A stretch of DNA of 64,000 nucleotides from Erythrobacter sp. HKB08 (GTDB lineage Bacteria; Pseudomonadota; Alphaproteobacteria; Sphingomonadales; Sphingomonadaceae). The translations under genes and the position numbers were made by a program. Under the pieces are notes generated by a model. That model worked only from the letters and a program-made list of their open reading frames with translations, did no database searches and was not told the DNA's origin. This document shows, piece by piece, positions 54,014 to 62,896 of the stretch; the first letter of the stretch is position 1; each line of letters opens with the position of its first letter. The stretch is from assembly GCF_004114695.1 (NCBI RefSeq), contig NZ_CP035310.1, forward strand, positions 186,001 to 250,000. The letters run 5' to 3'.

Positions 54014-54768
54014 TGGCGCGCGGCTGGATCAGGCCCGGTTCGCAGGAAGAGGAAGTCGGCAGGCTGGTGATTGCGGGCGCCGTCGTGGTGCTCGTCCCCG
54101 GGCTGCCCTTCGGCAACTGGCTGATCTATCCCTTCGTGATCCTGACGACATGGTTCCACGAGATGGGCCACGGCCTCACCGCGCTCCTCATGGGCTACGA
54201 TTTCGAGCGGCTGGTGCTGCTGGCGGATGGTTCGGGCTTTGCGCAGTCGAGCTATCGCGGCCAAGCCTCGGCATGGAGCCGCGCGCTGATCAGCGCGGGC
54301 GGACCGCTGGGGCCGAGCATCGTGGGCTCGCTGCTGATCCTCGCCAGTTCGCGGCGCAAATACTGGCGGCCGACGCTGTTCACGCTCGCCGGGGTCATGG
54401 CGATCTCGACGCTGATCTGGGTGCGCAGCCCGGTCGGCTTCATCGTCCTGCCCGCGCTCGCGGCAGGCATCGTCCTGCTGGCACTGAAAGCGAGCGACGC
54501 CTTCGTGCGCTTCGGCCTGCAATTCCTCGGCGTGCTCGCAGCGCTCAGCATGTTCCGCGACTGGGATTACCTGTTTTCCGAAAGCGCGACGATCGGCGGG
54601 CAGGTGCTGCTGTCCGACACCGGCGCGATCGAGGAAGCGCTGTTCCTGCCGCACTGGGTCTGGGCGATCCTCATCATCCTCGCATCCGGCCTGATGATCG
54701 GTGCGAGCCTGAAATATGCGCTCGCCCACAAGCCGACCAACGCGCGCTGGCCGAGAAGCGTGCGCTAA
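54013..54768 (+). CDS. M50-like membrane metallopeptidase
   Basis: 251 residues. Metal motif WFHEMGHGLTALLMG (HExxH) in the second membrane helix, then GGPLGPSIVGSLLIL as the second conserved segment and several further helices. The second acidic metal ligand (N/D in a late NxxPxxxxDGG-like motif) is not evident, so this is the short M50B-type seen in uncharacterised bacterial proteins. Translationally coupled to the AI-2E transporter. Confidence 0.8.
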   Translation: MARGWIRPGSQEEEVGRLVIAGAVVVLVPGLPFGNWLIYPFVILTTWFHEMGHGLTALLMGYDFERLVLLADGSGFAQSSYRGQASAWSRALISAGGPLGPSIVGSLLILASSRRKYWRPTLFTLAGVMAISTLIWVRSPVGFIVLPALAAGIVLLALKASDAFVRFGLQFLGVLAALSMFRDWDYLFSESATIGGQVLLSDTGAIEEALFLPHWVWAILIILASGLMIGASLKYALAHKPTNARWPRSVR

Positions 54769-54810
54769 GCGTCTTTATTTTGCCACCGAGACAGGGCAGT
54801 GGGCTGGCCC

Positions 54811-56559
54811 ATGCTGAGAAAACTCGTCGCACCCGCCCTTGCTCCACTCGGCGCGCTCGCCCTTTCGGCCTGCGCCGCCAGCCCCTCGGTCAATTCGGCG
54901 AGCGAAGCCGCCCCCGGCCCGGTCCCGGTGCGCATCGTCGGCCTCAACGACTTCCACGGCAATCTCGAGCCGATCCGCCGCCCGCTGCGCTTTACCGAAA
55001 CCGACGGGAGCGAGGCCGAACTGCATGTCGCAGGTGCCGCCTATCTCGCCAGCGCCGTCGCCGAAACGCGCGCCAAGAACGAGCATTCGCTGGTCATCGC
55101 GGCAGGCGACCTCATCGGCGGCAGCCCGCTCATCTCCTCTATCTTCCTCGACGAGCCTGCAATCGGCGCGATGAACCGCCTCGGGCTCGACTTCAACGCG
55201 GTCGGCAACCATGAATTCGACCGCGGCTGGCAGGAACTCAAGCGCATCCAGGACGGCGGGTGCGAAATCTACACCATGCGCACCCCTTGCGCGGTCGAGC
55301 AGTACGAGGGCGCCAACTTCGCCTTCCTCGCCGCGAACGTCATCCAACCCGACGGGGAAACGCTGTTCCCGGCCTATGGCCTGCGGACTTTCGGCGAGGG
55401 TGCGGGCGAGGTGTCGGTAGGGGTCATCGGCCTCACGCTCAAGGAAACGCCCACGCTGGTTACGCCGAGCGGGGTTGCAGGCCTGACCTTCGCCGACGAA
55501 GCGGCCAGCATCAACCGCGCGGTCGAGCAGCTCGCGGGCGAGGGTGCGGACGCGATCATCGTCTCGATCCACCAAGGCCTCTACACAGAGGTCGGCTATA
55601 ACGACAAAAGCTGCGGGGGCGTGGCCGGTCCGCTGATCGATATCCTCAAGCAGGTCGATCCGCGTGTCGATCTCGTCATTTCGGGCCATACGCACCGCGC
55701 CTATGTCTGCGACTTTACGGATATCGATGCAGAGCGCCGCTTCTGGGTGACGAGCGCCGGCTACGGCGGCTCGCTGCTGACCGACATCCTGCTCGAAGTC
55801 GATCCGGTCGCCGGCGATGCGCGCGTGGTCGAGGCCAACAACATCGTCGTCCAGTCGGTCGGTCCCGATGGCGAGGCGCAGGCCGATACCGGCTATCGCC
55901 AATGGGCCGCCGATCCGGAAATCGCATCCTATGTCGCGCGCTATGCCGATGCCTCGCGCGCGGCGTCCGAGCGCGCCGTCGGGCGCATTTCCGGCCCCGC
56001 ACCCGATCCCGGCCCCTCGACCGAGGAGACCCAGCTCGGCAACCTCATCGCCGATGCGCAGCTCTTCGCGACCCGCGATGCGGGCGCGCAGATCGCCTTC
56101 ATGAACAATTCGGGCATTCGCACCGCGCTCACCCCGGCAGCGGACGGCACGGTCAGCTACGGCGCGATCTACGCGGTCCAGCCCTTCGGCAATACGCTGG
56201 TGACCAAGACCTTCACCGGCGCGCAATTGATCGCGCTGCTCGAACAGCAGTTCGACGATGAGGGCTTCGTGCAGACTTTCAGCGCGTCGGAAGGCTTTGC
56301 CATGACTTACGACCTGAGCCGCCCGGTCGGCTCGCGGCTCGTGTCGGCGACGCTCGATGGCGCGCCGATCGATCGGGCGGCAAGCTACCGCGTAACGATG
56401 AACAGCTTCCTCGCCGCAGGGGGCGACAGCTTCACCGTGTTCGAGGAAGGGACCGAGGTCACCGTCGGTGCGGTCGATCTCGACGCGATGGAAGCCTACT
56501 TGCGGGCAGTCGACATTCGCGAACTGCCCTCGCTCGGCCGCGTCACGCGGGTGGAATAG
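54811..56559 (+). CDS. 5'-nucleotidase / metallophosphatase lipoprotein
   Basis: 582 residues from ATG 54811. Signal peptide with lipobox LSAC, so outer-envelope attached. N-terminal metallophosphatase domain: GLNDFHGNLEP, AAGDLIGGSPL, GNHEFDRGWQEL and SGHTHRAYVCDF with the dimetal ligands. C-terminal nucleotidase domain: AFMNNSGIRTAL, then NTLVTKTFTGAQLIALLEQQF and TMNSFLAAGGDSFTVF. Removes phosphate from extracellular nucleotides, allowing nucleoside and phosphate scavenging. Confidence 0.93.
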   Translation: MLRKLVAPALAPLGALALSACAASPSVNSASEAAPGPVPVRIVGLNDFHGNLEPIRRPLRFTETDGSEAELHVAGAAYLASAVAETRAKNEHSLVIAAGDLIGGSPLISSIFLDEPAIGAMNRLGLDFNAVGNHEFDRGWQELKRIQDGGCEIYTMRTPCAVEQYEGANFAFLAANVIQPDGETLFPAYGLRTFGEGAGEVSVGVIGLTLKETPTLVTPSGVAGLTFADEAASINRAVEQLAGEGADAIIVSIHQGLYTEVGYNDKSCGGVAGPLIDILKQVDPRVDLVISGHTHRAYVCDFTDIDAERRFWVTSAGYGGSLLTDILLEVDPVAGDARVVEANNIVVQSVGPDGEAQADTGYRQWAADPEIASYVARYADASRAASERAVGRISGPAPDPGPSTEETQLGNLIADAQLFATRDAGAQIAFMNNSGIRTALTPAADGTVSYGAIYAVQPFGNTLVTKTFTGAQLIALLEQQFDDEGFVQTFSASEGFAMTYDLSRPVGSRLVSATLDGAPIDRAASYRVTMNSFLAAGGDSFTVFEEGTEVTVGAVDLDAMEAYLRAVDIRELPSLGRVTRVE

Positions 56560-56562
56560 GGG

Positions 56563-57192
56563 TCAGGACGCGGCGCGCAGGCCCGCGACGGGCTTTGCCC
56601 CGCGGTCGCCGCCGAGCAGGCCGGCGAAGATCGTGTCGATGATCGCGGCGAGCTTGTCTTCGTGCAGGCGCTCCGAAATCATCACCATCATCTGCGGCGA
56701 GGTGTAGCAGACCACCATCTGGTTGATCAGCGTGAGCGCCTGGTTGACCGACAGGTCGGCGAAGAAGCCTTCGTCCTGCGCCTGCGCGATCAGTTCGGAC
56801 AGGTAATGGTCGGCAAGGTCGATATAGCCGCGCACCTGCTCGAAACGCTCCGAGCCCATCTCGCAATAGATCGCGTAGAGCGCCGGATCCGCATCGTGGC
56901 GCGACCGGCTGAGCTTGTAGCGGCGGCAGAAGAATTCGTAGAACTTGCGGCGGATCGGAAGGTCGGAGGCGACGACTTCTTCCATGATCGCGATTTCGTC
57001 GGCGTACCACAGCTCGACGATGGCATCGAACAGCTCGCTTTCCTCGGGGAAGATCTCGTCGACGCGCGCACGCGAAATGCGCGTTTCGGCAACGAGGTCG
57101 GCCTTGGTGATGGCAGCACCGTCCCGCGCGATGAGGTCCATCGCGAGTTCAGTCAGTTCAAGCTTGCGCGCGTCCCTCTCGGCCGCCGTCAT
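56563..57192 (-). CDS. TetR/AcrR family transcriptional regulator
   Basis: 209 residues. N-terminal HTH (about 8-55): ELAMDLIARDGAAITKADLVAETRISRARVDEIF, a short TetR-type recognition helix. The C-terminal ligand-binding domain has a helical stretch ALYAIYCEMGSERFEQVRGYIDLADHYLS. It converges with the 5'-nucleotidase gene. The likely target is the neighbouring minus-strand DUF1295 / acyltransferase gene pair or itself; no operator was identified. Confidence 0.82.
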   Translation of the reverse strand: MTAAERDARKLELTELAMDLIARDGAAITKADLVAETRISRARVDEIFPEESELFDAIVELWYADEIAIMEEVVASDLPIRRKFYEFFCRRYKLSRSRHDADPALYAIYCEMGSERFEQVRGYIDLADHYLSELIAQAQDEGFFADLSVNQALTLINQMVVCYTSPQMMVMISERLHEDKLAAIIDTIFAGLLGGDRGAKPVAGLRAAS

Positions 57193-57298
57193 GCCGCGCT
57201 CCCTCTTTGCCGCATTGCAACAATCTAGGGATTAACCGCGCCCGCGAAAAGGGGCGCAGCGACGAGAGCACGAAAATTCCCGTCAGAATGCGAAGGGT

Positions 57299-58111
57299 TT
57301 AGCCCTTCGACTTGGGCGGCCAGGGGAAGAAGGCGGAGGTCCGCTCGATGTAATCGGCATATTTGTCGCCGCGCTTCTTCTTCATACCCGCTTCGAGCAG
57401 CGCCGCGCCCGACCACTTGGTCAGGGTGAAGGTGAGGAAGATCGGGCCGATCACGGTGTAGAGCGCCCATTCCCAGCCGACCGATGCAGTGACCAGCCAG
57501 ATACCCCACCACGCGCAGGCGTCGCCAAAATAATTCGGGTGCCGCGTGTAGCGCCACAGGCCGGTGTCGAGGATTTCGCCCTCGTTCGACGGGTCCTTCT
57601 TGAAGCGGGAAAGCTGCCAGTCGCCGACCCATTCGAAGAAGATGCCGACGAGGTAGAGCGCAACGCCCGCATAGGCGAGCAGCGACAAATCGTCCCGCTC
57701 GCCCGCCGCGATGATGCCGACCTGCGCCGGGCTGGAGACCGTGAAGAGCAGGAATGCCTGGCCGAGCCAGATCTTGAACAGGGCCGACAGGGCGAAAGCC
57801 ACCCGCCCCTTCTCGCGCGCCTTGCGCATCATGCGCCGGTAGCGCTGGTCCTCGCCTTCCTTGCGCCAGCGCAGAAACAGGTAGCCGCCGAGCCGGAAGC
57901 CCCATGCCGCCGCCATGACCATGATCAGCGTCGCAAGCAGCCCCTCGTGCGAACCGGGCCCGTGCAGCCAACTCGCCACCGCGAGGATTCCCATGCCTGC
58001 GCCCCAGAAACTGTCGATGAAGGACACGTCGTCGATGATCACCGAGATCGCCCACAGGACGAGCACGATGCCGAGCAGGATGGCCACATTGATCAAGAGC
58101 AGGTCGATCAT
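57299..58111 (-). CDS. DUF1295 (steroid 5-alpha-reductase-like) membrane protein
   Basis: 270 residues, six to seven hydrophobic segments. Hallmark C-terminal motif TGLWRYTRHPNYFGDACAWWGIWL with the NADPH-binding residues of the family, then a final KYADYIERTSAFFPWPPK. Members are related to steroid reductases and isoprenyl-cysteine methyltransferases; the substrate here is probably a lipid. Its ATG overlaps the acyltransferase stop by 4 bp. Confidence 0.9.
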   Translation of the reverse strand: MIDLLLINVAILLGIVLVLWAISVIIDDVSFIDSFWGAGMGILAVASWLHGPGSHEGLLATLIMVMAAAWGFRLGGYLFLRWRKEGEDQRYRRMMRKAREKGRVAFALSALFKIWLGQAFLLFTVSSPAQVGIIAAGERDDLSLLAYAGVALYLVGIFFEWVGDWQLSRFKKDPSNEGEILDTGLWRYTRHPNYFGDACAWWGIWLVTASVGWEWALYTVIGPIFLTFTLTKWSGAALLEAGMKKKRGDKYADYIERTSAFFPWPPKSKG

Positions 58112-58746
58112 TTCGTTTCCCCTTCCGCGATGATCCTCAGCGCCTGAGCCTCGAGCACCTTGTAGCGTTCGTAGTCAGGCAATTTCGAGCGCATGAATTT
58201 GGCGATCTTGAGCAGGTCCTCGCCGTAATTGCCGGTCGGATAAACCGGCGGGCCGAAGCCGAGCACGTTGCGCTCGTTGCACACCCATGCCGGCACGACC
58301 GGCACATTGGCCGCCTGCGCGATATGGTAGAACCCCGATTTCCACTCGCCGTTCGAGCTGCGTGTTCCCTCGGCCGCGACGACCAGCGCGAGATGGTCGC
58401 GCCGCTCGAATTCGGCAGCGACCTGCTCGACGTAATTGGCGCGCTTGGTCCGGTCGATCGGGATGCCGCCCATGTCGAACATGAAATTGCGCATCATGCC
58501 CTGGAACAGCGTGTGTTTGCCCATGAAGTTCGGCTCGACCCCTTCCTCGGCAGTTGCGCCGATGAAGAAGACGAAATCCCAGTTCGAGGTATGGGGAGCG
58601 CCGGCGATGACGAATTTCTCGATATCGGGCAGCCGCCCGTCGAGCTTCCAGCCTTTCCAGCGATATAGCGCCATGATGATCCGTCGCACGATGCGCGACA
58701 GGATCGACCTCTTGCGATGAGGCTTGCGATCCGAAGTCCCGGACAT
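58108..58746 (-). CDS. Lysophospholipid acyltransferase family protein
   Basis: 212 residues. The acyltransferase HX4D motif is present as PHTSNWD (H52-D57); the second block is GGIPIDR (about 93-99) and the third VVAAEGTRSSNGEWKSGFYHIA. This is the 1-acyl-glycerol-3-phosphate acyltransferase-like group, with one membrane segment at the N-terminus. It is co-translated with the DUF1295 gene. Acyl acceptor unknown. Confidence 0.9.
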   Translation of the reverse strand: MSGTSDRKPHRKRSILSRIVRRIIMALYRWKGWKLDGRLPDIEKFVIAGAPHTSNWDFVFFIGATAEEGVEPNFMGKHTLFQGMMRNFMFDMGGIPIDRTKRANYVEQVAAEFERRDHLALVVAAEGTRSSNGEWKSGFYHIAQAANVPVVPAWVCNERNVLGFGPPVYPTGNYGEDLLKIAKFMRSKLPDYERYKVLEAQALRIIAEGETK

Positions 58747-58880
58747 GTTCTCTCCCTGCCTTTGCCCTAGCAGTTACGCAGGGGAAAGCGAGAGGGTTTC
58801 GCATCGCAAAGCGCCCGCCGGCGCGGTGGGCGCAAGCGGGCGCAGGGCCGGTCGGGGGAGCCGGCCAAGCTGTGGCCGGG

Positions 58881-59393
58881 TCAGTCCGACAGGTCCGTCG
58901 GTGCGACCGGGCTGCCGATTTCCGGCTCGCGCGTGAAGGGCGCATCGTCGTCGCGGGCATAGCGTTCGCCCGACGCGACGATGGGCGTATCAACCGTGAT
59001 GTTCTCCGGCAGGCGATAGAAGGCGCCGTTGCGATAGGCGAAATAGGCCGGGCCGCCGTAATAGTCGGCAAAGGACAGGCGGTAGCCATCGTCGGCGATC
59101 GTGTAGGTGCCGGTCCGCTCGGTCCCGTCCTCGCCGGTGTAGCGATAGGTGTTGTTCGAGGAATCGAGCGAGACCGAACGCTTGGTCCCGTCCGCCGCGG
59201 TGAAGCTGTAGGTGCCGGAGTAGTCCCCGGCCTCTGCGATGGCGGTCGCTTCACCGCCTTCGTCGGCATCGGCCGGCTGGGTGGCGGTCATGTCGTCCGT
59301 TACGGCGACGTCGGTCGTGTCCTCGGCGGTTTCGCCGCAGGCCGCCAGCAGGGCGAGCGGGGCGGCAGAAGCAATCAGGATCAGTTTACGCAT
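58881..59393 (-). CDS. Lipoprotein with low-complexity acidic region
   Basis: 170 residues from ATG 59393. Signal peptide with lipobox LLAAC. Residues 20-50 are Asp/Glu/Thr-rich and disordered. The middle part GTYSFTAADGTKRSVSLDSSNNTYRYTGEDGTERTGTYTI is a beta-sheet repeat-like domain, similar to small secreted stress proteins. The C-terminus is Asp/Pro-rich. No catalytic motif. A candidate GGAAAC / GGTT motif upstream (59421-59446) does not fit the EcfG consensus. Confidence 0.72.
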   Translation of the reverse strand: MRKLILIASAAPLALLAACGETAEDTTDVAVTDDMTATQPADADEGGEATAIAEAGDYSGTYSFTAADGTKRSVSLDSSNNTYRYTGEDGTERTGTYTIADDGYRLSFADYYGGPAYFAYRNGAFYRLPENITVDTPIVASGERYARDDDAPFTREPEIGSPVAPTDLSD

Positions 59394-59473
59394 CGGAAAT
59401 GTCTCCTTTGATGGGAGCACAACCGACGATGCGCGAATAGTTTCCTGATTAGCTTGGCGAAATTGCGTCCGGC

Positions 59474-61081
59474 TTACATCCTGAAAACGCCGAAGCGCGG
59501 ATTCTCCGGTACCGGAGCCTCCATCGTCGCGGCGAAGGCAAGGCCGAGTACGTCGCGGGTCTGGACCGGGTCGATCACGCCGTCGTCCCACAGGCGGGCG
59601 GTGGCGTAATAGGGATTGCCCTCGTCTTCGTATTTCTGGCGGATCGGGGCCTTGAAGGCCTCGGCCTCTTCCTCGCTCCAGCTGTCGGCATCGCGGTGGA
59701 CCGTGGCGAGGACGCTTGCCGCCTGCTCGCCGCCCATCACCGAGATGCGGGCGTTGGGCCAGGTGAAGAGGAAGCGCGGCTGGTAGGCGCGGCCGCACAT
59801 GCCGTAATTGCCCGCGCCGAAGCTGCCGCCGATGACGACGGTCACCTTCGGCACGCTGGCGGTGGCGACCGCAGTGACGAGCTTCGCGCCATGCTTGGCG
59901 ATGCCTTCTGCCTCGTATTTCCCGCCGACCATGAAGCCGGAGATATTCTGCAGGAACAGCAGCGGGATGCGCCGCTGGCAGGCGAGCTCGATGAAATGCG
60001 CGCCCTTCTGCGCGCTTTCGGAAAACAGCACGCCGTTGTTGGCGAGGATCGCCACGGGCATGCCCCAGATATGCGCAAAGCCGCACACCAGCGTCGAGCC
60101 GAAGTGCTGCTTGAACTCGTGGAACTCGCTGCCGTCGACGAGGCGGGCGATCACTTCCTTCACGTCGTAGGGCGCGCGCACGTCGTCCGGGACCAGCGCG
60201 TAAAGATCGTCCGCGTCGAATTTCGGCGGGCGCGGATCGCGCAGTTCGATGCTCTTCGCCTCGGCATAATTGTCGCCGAGATGGCTGACGATATCGCGCA
60301 CGATGGTCAGCGCATGCTCGTCGTTCTCCGCGAGGTGATCGACCACGCCAGATTTCTTCGCATGGAGATCACCGCCGCCAAGGTCCTCGGCGCTGATTTC
60401 CTCTCCGGTAGCGGCCTTCACCAGCGGCGGTCCGGCGAGGAAAATCGTGCCCTGGTTGCGCACGATCACCGTCTCGTCGGACATGGCGGGAACGTATGCC
60501 CCGCCCGCGGTGCAGCTGCCCATGACGCAGGCGATCTGCGGGATCCCAAGCGCGCTCATGTTTGCCTGGTTGAAGAAGATGCGCCCGAAGTGATCGCGGT
60601 CGGGGAAGACTTCCGCCTGGTGCGGCAGGTTCGCGCCGCCGCTGTCGACGAGATAGATGCACGGCAGGCGGTTCTCCTGCGCGATTTCCTGTGCGCGCAG
60701 GTGCTTCTTGACCGTCATCGGGTAGTAGGTGCCGCCCTTCACCGTGGCATCGTTGCACACGATCATCACCTGCCGACCCGAGACGCGGCCGATCCCGGCG
60801 ATCATGCCTGCCGCATTGATCTCGTCGCCATAGAGGCCGTTGGCGGCAAGCTGGCCGATCTCGAGGAAGGGCGAACCCGGATCGAGCAACCGCTCGACAC
60901 GCTCGCGCGGAAGGAGCTTGCCGCGAGAGGTATGCCGCTCGCGGCTGCGTTCCGGCCCGCCGAGCGAGGCTTCGGCGACCTTGGCGCGCAGTTCCTCGGC
61001 CAGCGCCTTGTTATGCGCGAAACGCGCCTTGGCATCGGGCGCCTCGCGGTCGAGCGACGATGTGAGAACGGGTGCAGTCAT
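59474..61081 (-). CDS. mccB: Methylcrotonoyl-CoA carboxylase beta subunit (carboxyltransferase)
   Basis: 535 residues from ATG 61081. Carboxylates 3-methylcrotonyl-CoA in leucine degradation; the acyl-CoA carboxylase carboxyltransferase fold is clear: [61 protein letters not shown], and [24 protein letters not shown], ending [13 protein letters not shown]. The assignment to methylcrotonyl rather than propionyl rests on the neighbouring isovaleryl-CoA dehydrogenase gene. The alpha (biotin) subunit is not in the window. Confidence 0.88.
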   Translation of the reverse strand: MTAPVLTSSLDREAPDAKARFAHNKALAEELRAKVAEASLGGPERSRERHTSRGKLLPRERVERLLDPGSPFLEIGQLAANGLYGDEINAAGMIAGIGRVSGRQVMIVCNDATVKGGTYYPMTVKKHLRAQEIAQENRLPCIYLVDSGGANLPHQAEVFPDRDHFGRIFFNQANMSALGIPQIACVMGSCTAGGAYVPAMSDETVIVRNQGTIFLAGPPLVKAATGEEISAEDLGGGDLHAKKSGVVDHLAENDEHALTIVRDIVSHLGDNYAEAKSIELRDPRPPKFDADDLYALVPDDVRAPYDVKEVIARLVDGSEFHEFKQHFGSTLVCGFAHIWGMPVAILANNGVLFSESAQKGAHFIELACQRRIPLLFLQNISGFMVGGKYEAEGIAKHGAKLVTAVATASVPKVTVVIGGSFGAGNYGMCGRAYQPRFLFTWPNARISVMGGEQAASVLATVHRDADSWSEEEAEAFKAPIRQKYEDEGNPYYATARLWDDGVIDPVQTRDVLGLAFAATMEAPVPENPRFGVFRM

Positions 61082-61145
61082 GAATACTCCTTGCCAGCGC
61101 CCTAACGCCGTTGCATCACCGCGCCAAGTTTGGAGGTCGTAGTCC

Positions 61146-61904
61146 ATGAAATTGCCGAGGATTTATCTCGCCGCCGCTGCGGCGCTGGTCGCCTTGCCGA
61201 GTGCGGCGCAGGCGGATGTCGCCGCGCGCTACGAAACCGTCGACGACAAGGCAGTGATCGACATGGAAATGACCATCGAGGCAGACGAGAATGACAACGT
61301 CCGTTTCCAAATGGCGCGAACGGGCGGCTACTTCCTCCTGCGCGATGGAGAGATGTACCAGGTCCAGAAGACCGTCGAGGGCTACGAGGTTGTTCGCACG
61401 CGCGACGCCCTGCTCGTCCAGCAGGAAGCCATGGCGAAGCTCGGCTGGAAAATACCCGATATGGTGAACGCGCCCGAACTGGCTGCGCCGCGGTTGGAGC
61501 CGATGGAGGAAGAAACCGTCGGCGGGCGGGTCGGCACGGGCTACGGCATGGTCGGTCAGGGAATGGACGGACCGATCTACGCATCCCTCGTCGTCAGCAC
61601 CGACCCTGAGCTCGCGCCGATCGGCAGTGCGATGGCGAGCGCCAATGAAAACATGCTCAAGGGCATGGGCGAGATGGGGAGCATGCTTGGCATGGTCGGC
61701 GAAGACATGCTGGCCCTTATGAAACAGGGCGCGCCGCTGCGAATGCTGTCGGTCGAACTGACCGATGTGTCGTTCGACCCGATCCCCCAAGCGCGCTTCG
61801 AATTGCCTGCCGAACCGATGACGCTCGAACAGTTGCGGGCCGCGCTCGACGTCACGGTCGACGCACCGCCGACCCTGCCTGCACGGGATAGAACGGGGAA
61901 ATGA
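61146..61904 (+). CDS. Secreted hypothetical protein
   Basis: 252 residues; signal peptide (about 1-23, ending SAAQAD). The mature protein is rich in Met and Glu, with repeated [18 protein letters not shown] (about 172-190), and beta-strand-rich first half ([24 protein letters not shown]). Possibly related to secreted DUF4412-like proteins, but not recognised with confidence. Its stop overlaps the ATG of the following 49-residue protein gene (ATGA), and it is divergent from mccB. Confidence 0.7.
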   Translation: MKLPRIYLAAAAALVALPSAAQADVAARYETVDDKAVIDMEMTIEADENDNVRFQMARTGGYFLLRDGEMYQVQKTVEGYEVVRTRDALLVQQEAMAKLGWKIPDMVNAPELAAPRLEPMEEETVGGRVGTGYGMVGQGMDGPIYASLVVSTDPELAPIGSAMASANENMLKGMGEMGSMLGMVGEDMLALMKQGAPLRMLSVELTDVSFDPIPQARFELPAEPMTLEQLRAALDVTVDAPPTLPARDRTGK

Positions 61905-62050
61905 AATTCCGCTGGCCCCTTGCCATTTGCCTGCTCCTTGCCGGAGGTATCGCCATGCCCGCCCATGCAGACACCTCCGCGCTCTACGAGGTGCAGACGG
62001 ACGACGAGTTCGAGCAGGCGCCCGCCTTCGACCGACAGCCGAAAGGCTGA
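61901..62050 (+). CDS. Small secreted protein (49 aa)
   Basis: ATG 61901 overlaps the preceding stop by 4 bp (ATGA), so it is translationally coupled. 49 residues: signal peptide [20 protein letters not shown] ending AHAD, and a 25-residue acidic mature part TSALYEVQTDDEFEQAPAFDRQPKG. Such tiny secreted proteins are easily missed; the coupling and the clean signal support it being real. Function unknown. Confidence 0.7.
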   Translation: MKFRWPLAICLLLAGGIAMPAHADTSALYEVQTDDEFEQAPAFDRQPKG

Positions 62051-62054
62051 CCGC

Positions 62055-62894
62055 TCAGGCCGGCTCGTCAGCCTCGCTGCGCAGGTCCTCGGGCACTTCG
62101 GTCCCTTCGAGCCAGCGACCTTTCATCCAGTATTTTGCAGCAGCGTGCGTTTTCGCGGCATAGTCGGGCGTGTCGAGACCGATCAGGGGCAAGTCCCACT
62201 TGGCGGCCATGTCGGCGATGCCTTCATCGTCGATCGGCCTGCCGTCCTTGACGAGATGCCGGGCGAATTCGAGTTCCTGCCCCCAGAAATAGACCATGTC
62301 CGCGCCGACATTGTCCTGCATGTCGCGCACTTCCTCGGGCCGTTCCCAGCTGACCATGTCGAGCCAGATATCGGGCATCAGCAGGTCGACATGGCTGTCC
62401 GGCTTCCATTCGAGCGCATCGCCTTCGACGATCTCGATCTTCTCGCCGACGCCGCCCGGCAGGCGGGCGAACAGGTCGAGCCGGCGGTGCATCGCCAGCA
62501 CCTCGTCGTCCATTTCGACGATGGTGACTTTCTCGACTTCGGGACGCATGGCGCTCATCGCGGCAGACCAGCCCATGCCGAGACCGAAGACCGCGACATG
62601 GCCGCGCGCCAGTTCGACGCCGATCTGCTGGCTTTCGGTTTCCATCGGGCTGACCGACATCCACACGTCCTGCCGCCGCATGAGGACCGGCATGCCGAGC
62701 ACCTGCTGCAGCCCGCTCCAGTATCCCGCACAGACGGAAATCGGCACGATGCGGAGCGCCCAAGCGCCCGACATCATCGGCGTGTAATAGTCGCGCAGTG
62801 GGTCGTCCGGCATGCGCGGAAGGCTGTCGAGATCGACTTGGGAAAGGTCGGGAATGCCGCTCCGGGGCGAAGGCTTGCCGCCGATCTGGTCCAT
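62055..62894 (-). CDS. Spermidine-synthase-like SAM-fold protein
   Basis: 279 residues. Motif I of the SAM/aminopropyl fold appears as HVAVFGLGMGWSAAM with the acidic residue in TIVEMDDEVLAMHRRL, and DALEWKPDSHVDLLMPDIWL follows. Polyamine-synthase residues are not evident, so it is more likely a methyltransferase of unknown substrate. It lies 2 bp after the isovaleryl-CoA dehydrogenase gene on the same strand, so it belongs to the leucine-degradation block. Confidence 0.72.
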   Translation of the reverse strand: MDQIGGKPSPRSGIPDLSQVDLDSLPRMPDDPLRDYYTPMMSGAWALRIVPISVCAGYWSGLQQVLGMPVLMRRQDVWMSVSPMETESQQIGVELARGHVAVFGLGMGWSAAMSAMRPEVEKVTIVEMDDEVLAMHRRLDLFARLPGGVGEKIEIVEGDALEWKPDSHVDLLMPDIWLDMVSWERPEEVRDMQDNVGADMVYFWGQELEFARHLVKDGRPIDDEGIADMAAKWDLPLIGLDTPDYAAKTHAAAKYWMKGRWLEGTEVPEDLRSEADEPA

Positions 62895-62896
62895 GC

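Noticed and set aside
59421-59446. GGAAAC/GGTT pair upstream of the lipoprotein gene at 59393 as an EcfG promoter
   Set aside because: Both boxes carry an extra base compared with GGAAC-N16/17-CGTT, so the match is too weak to claim.
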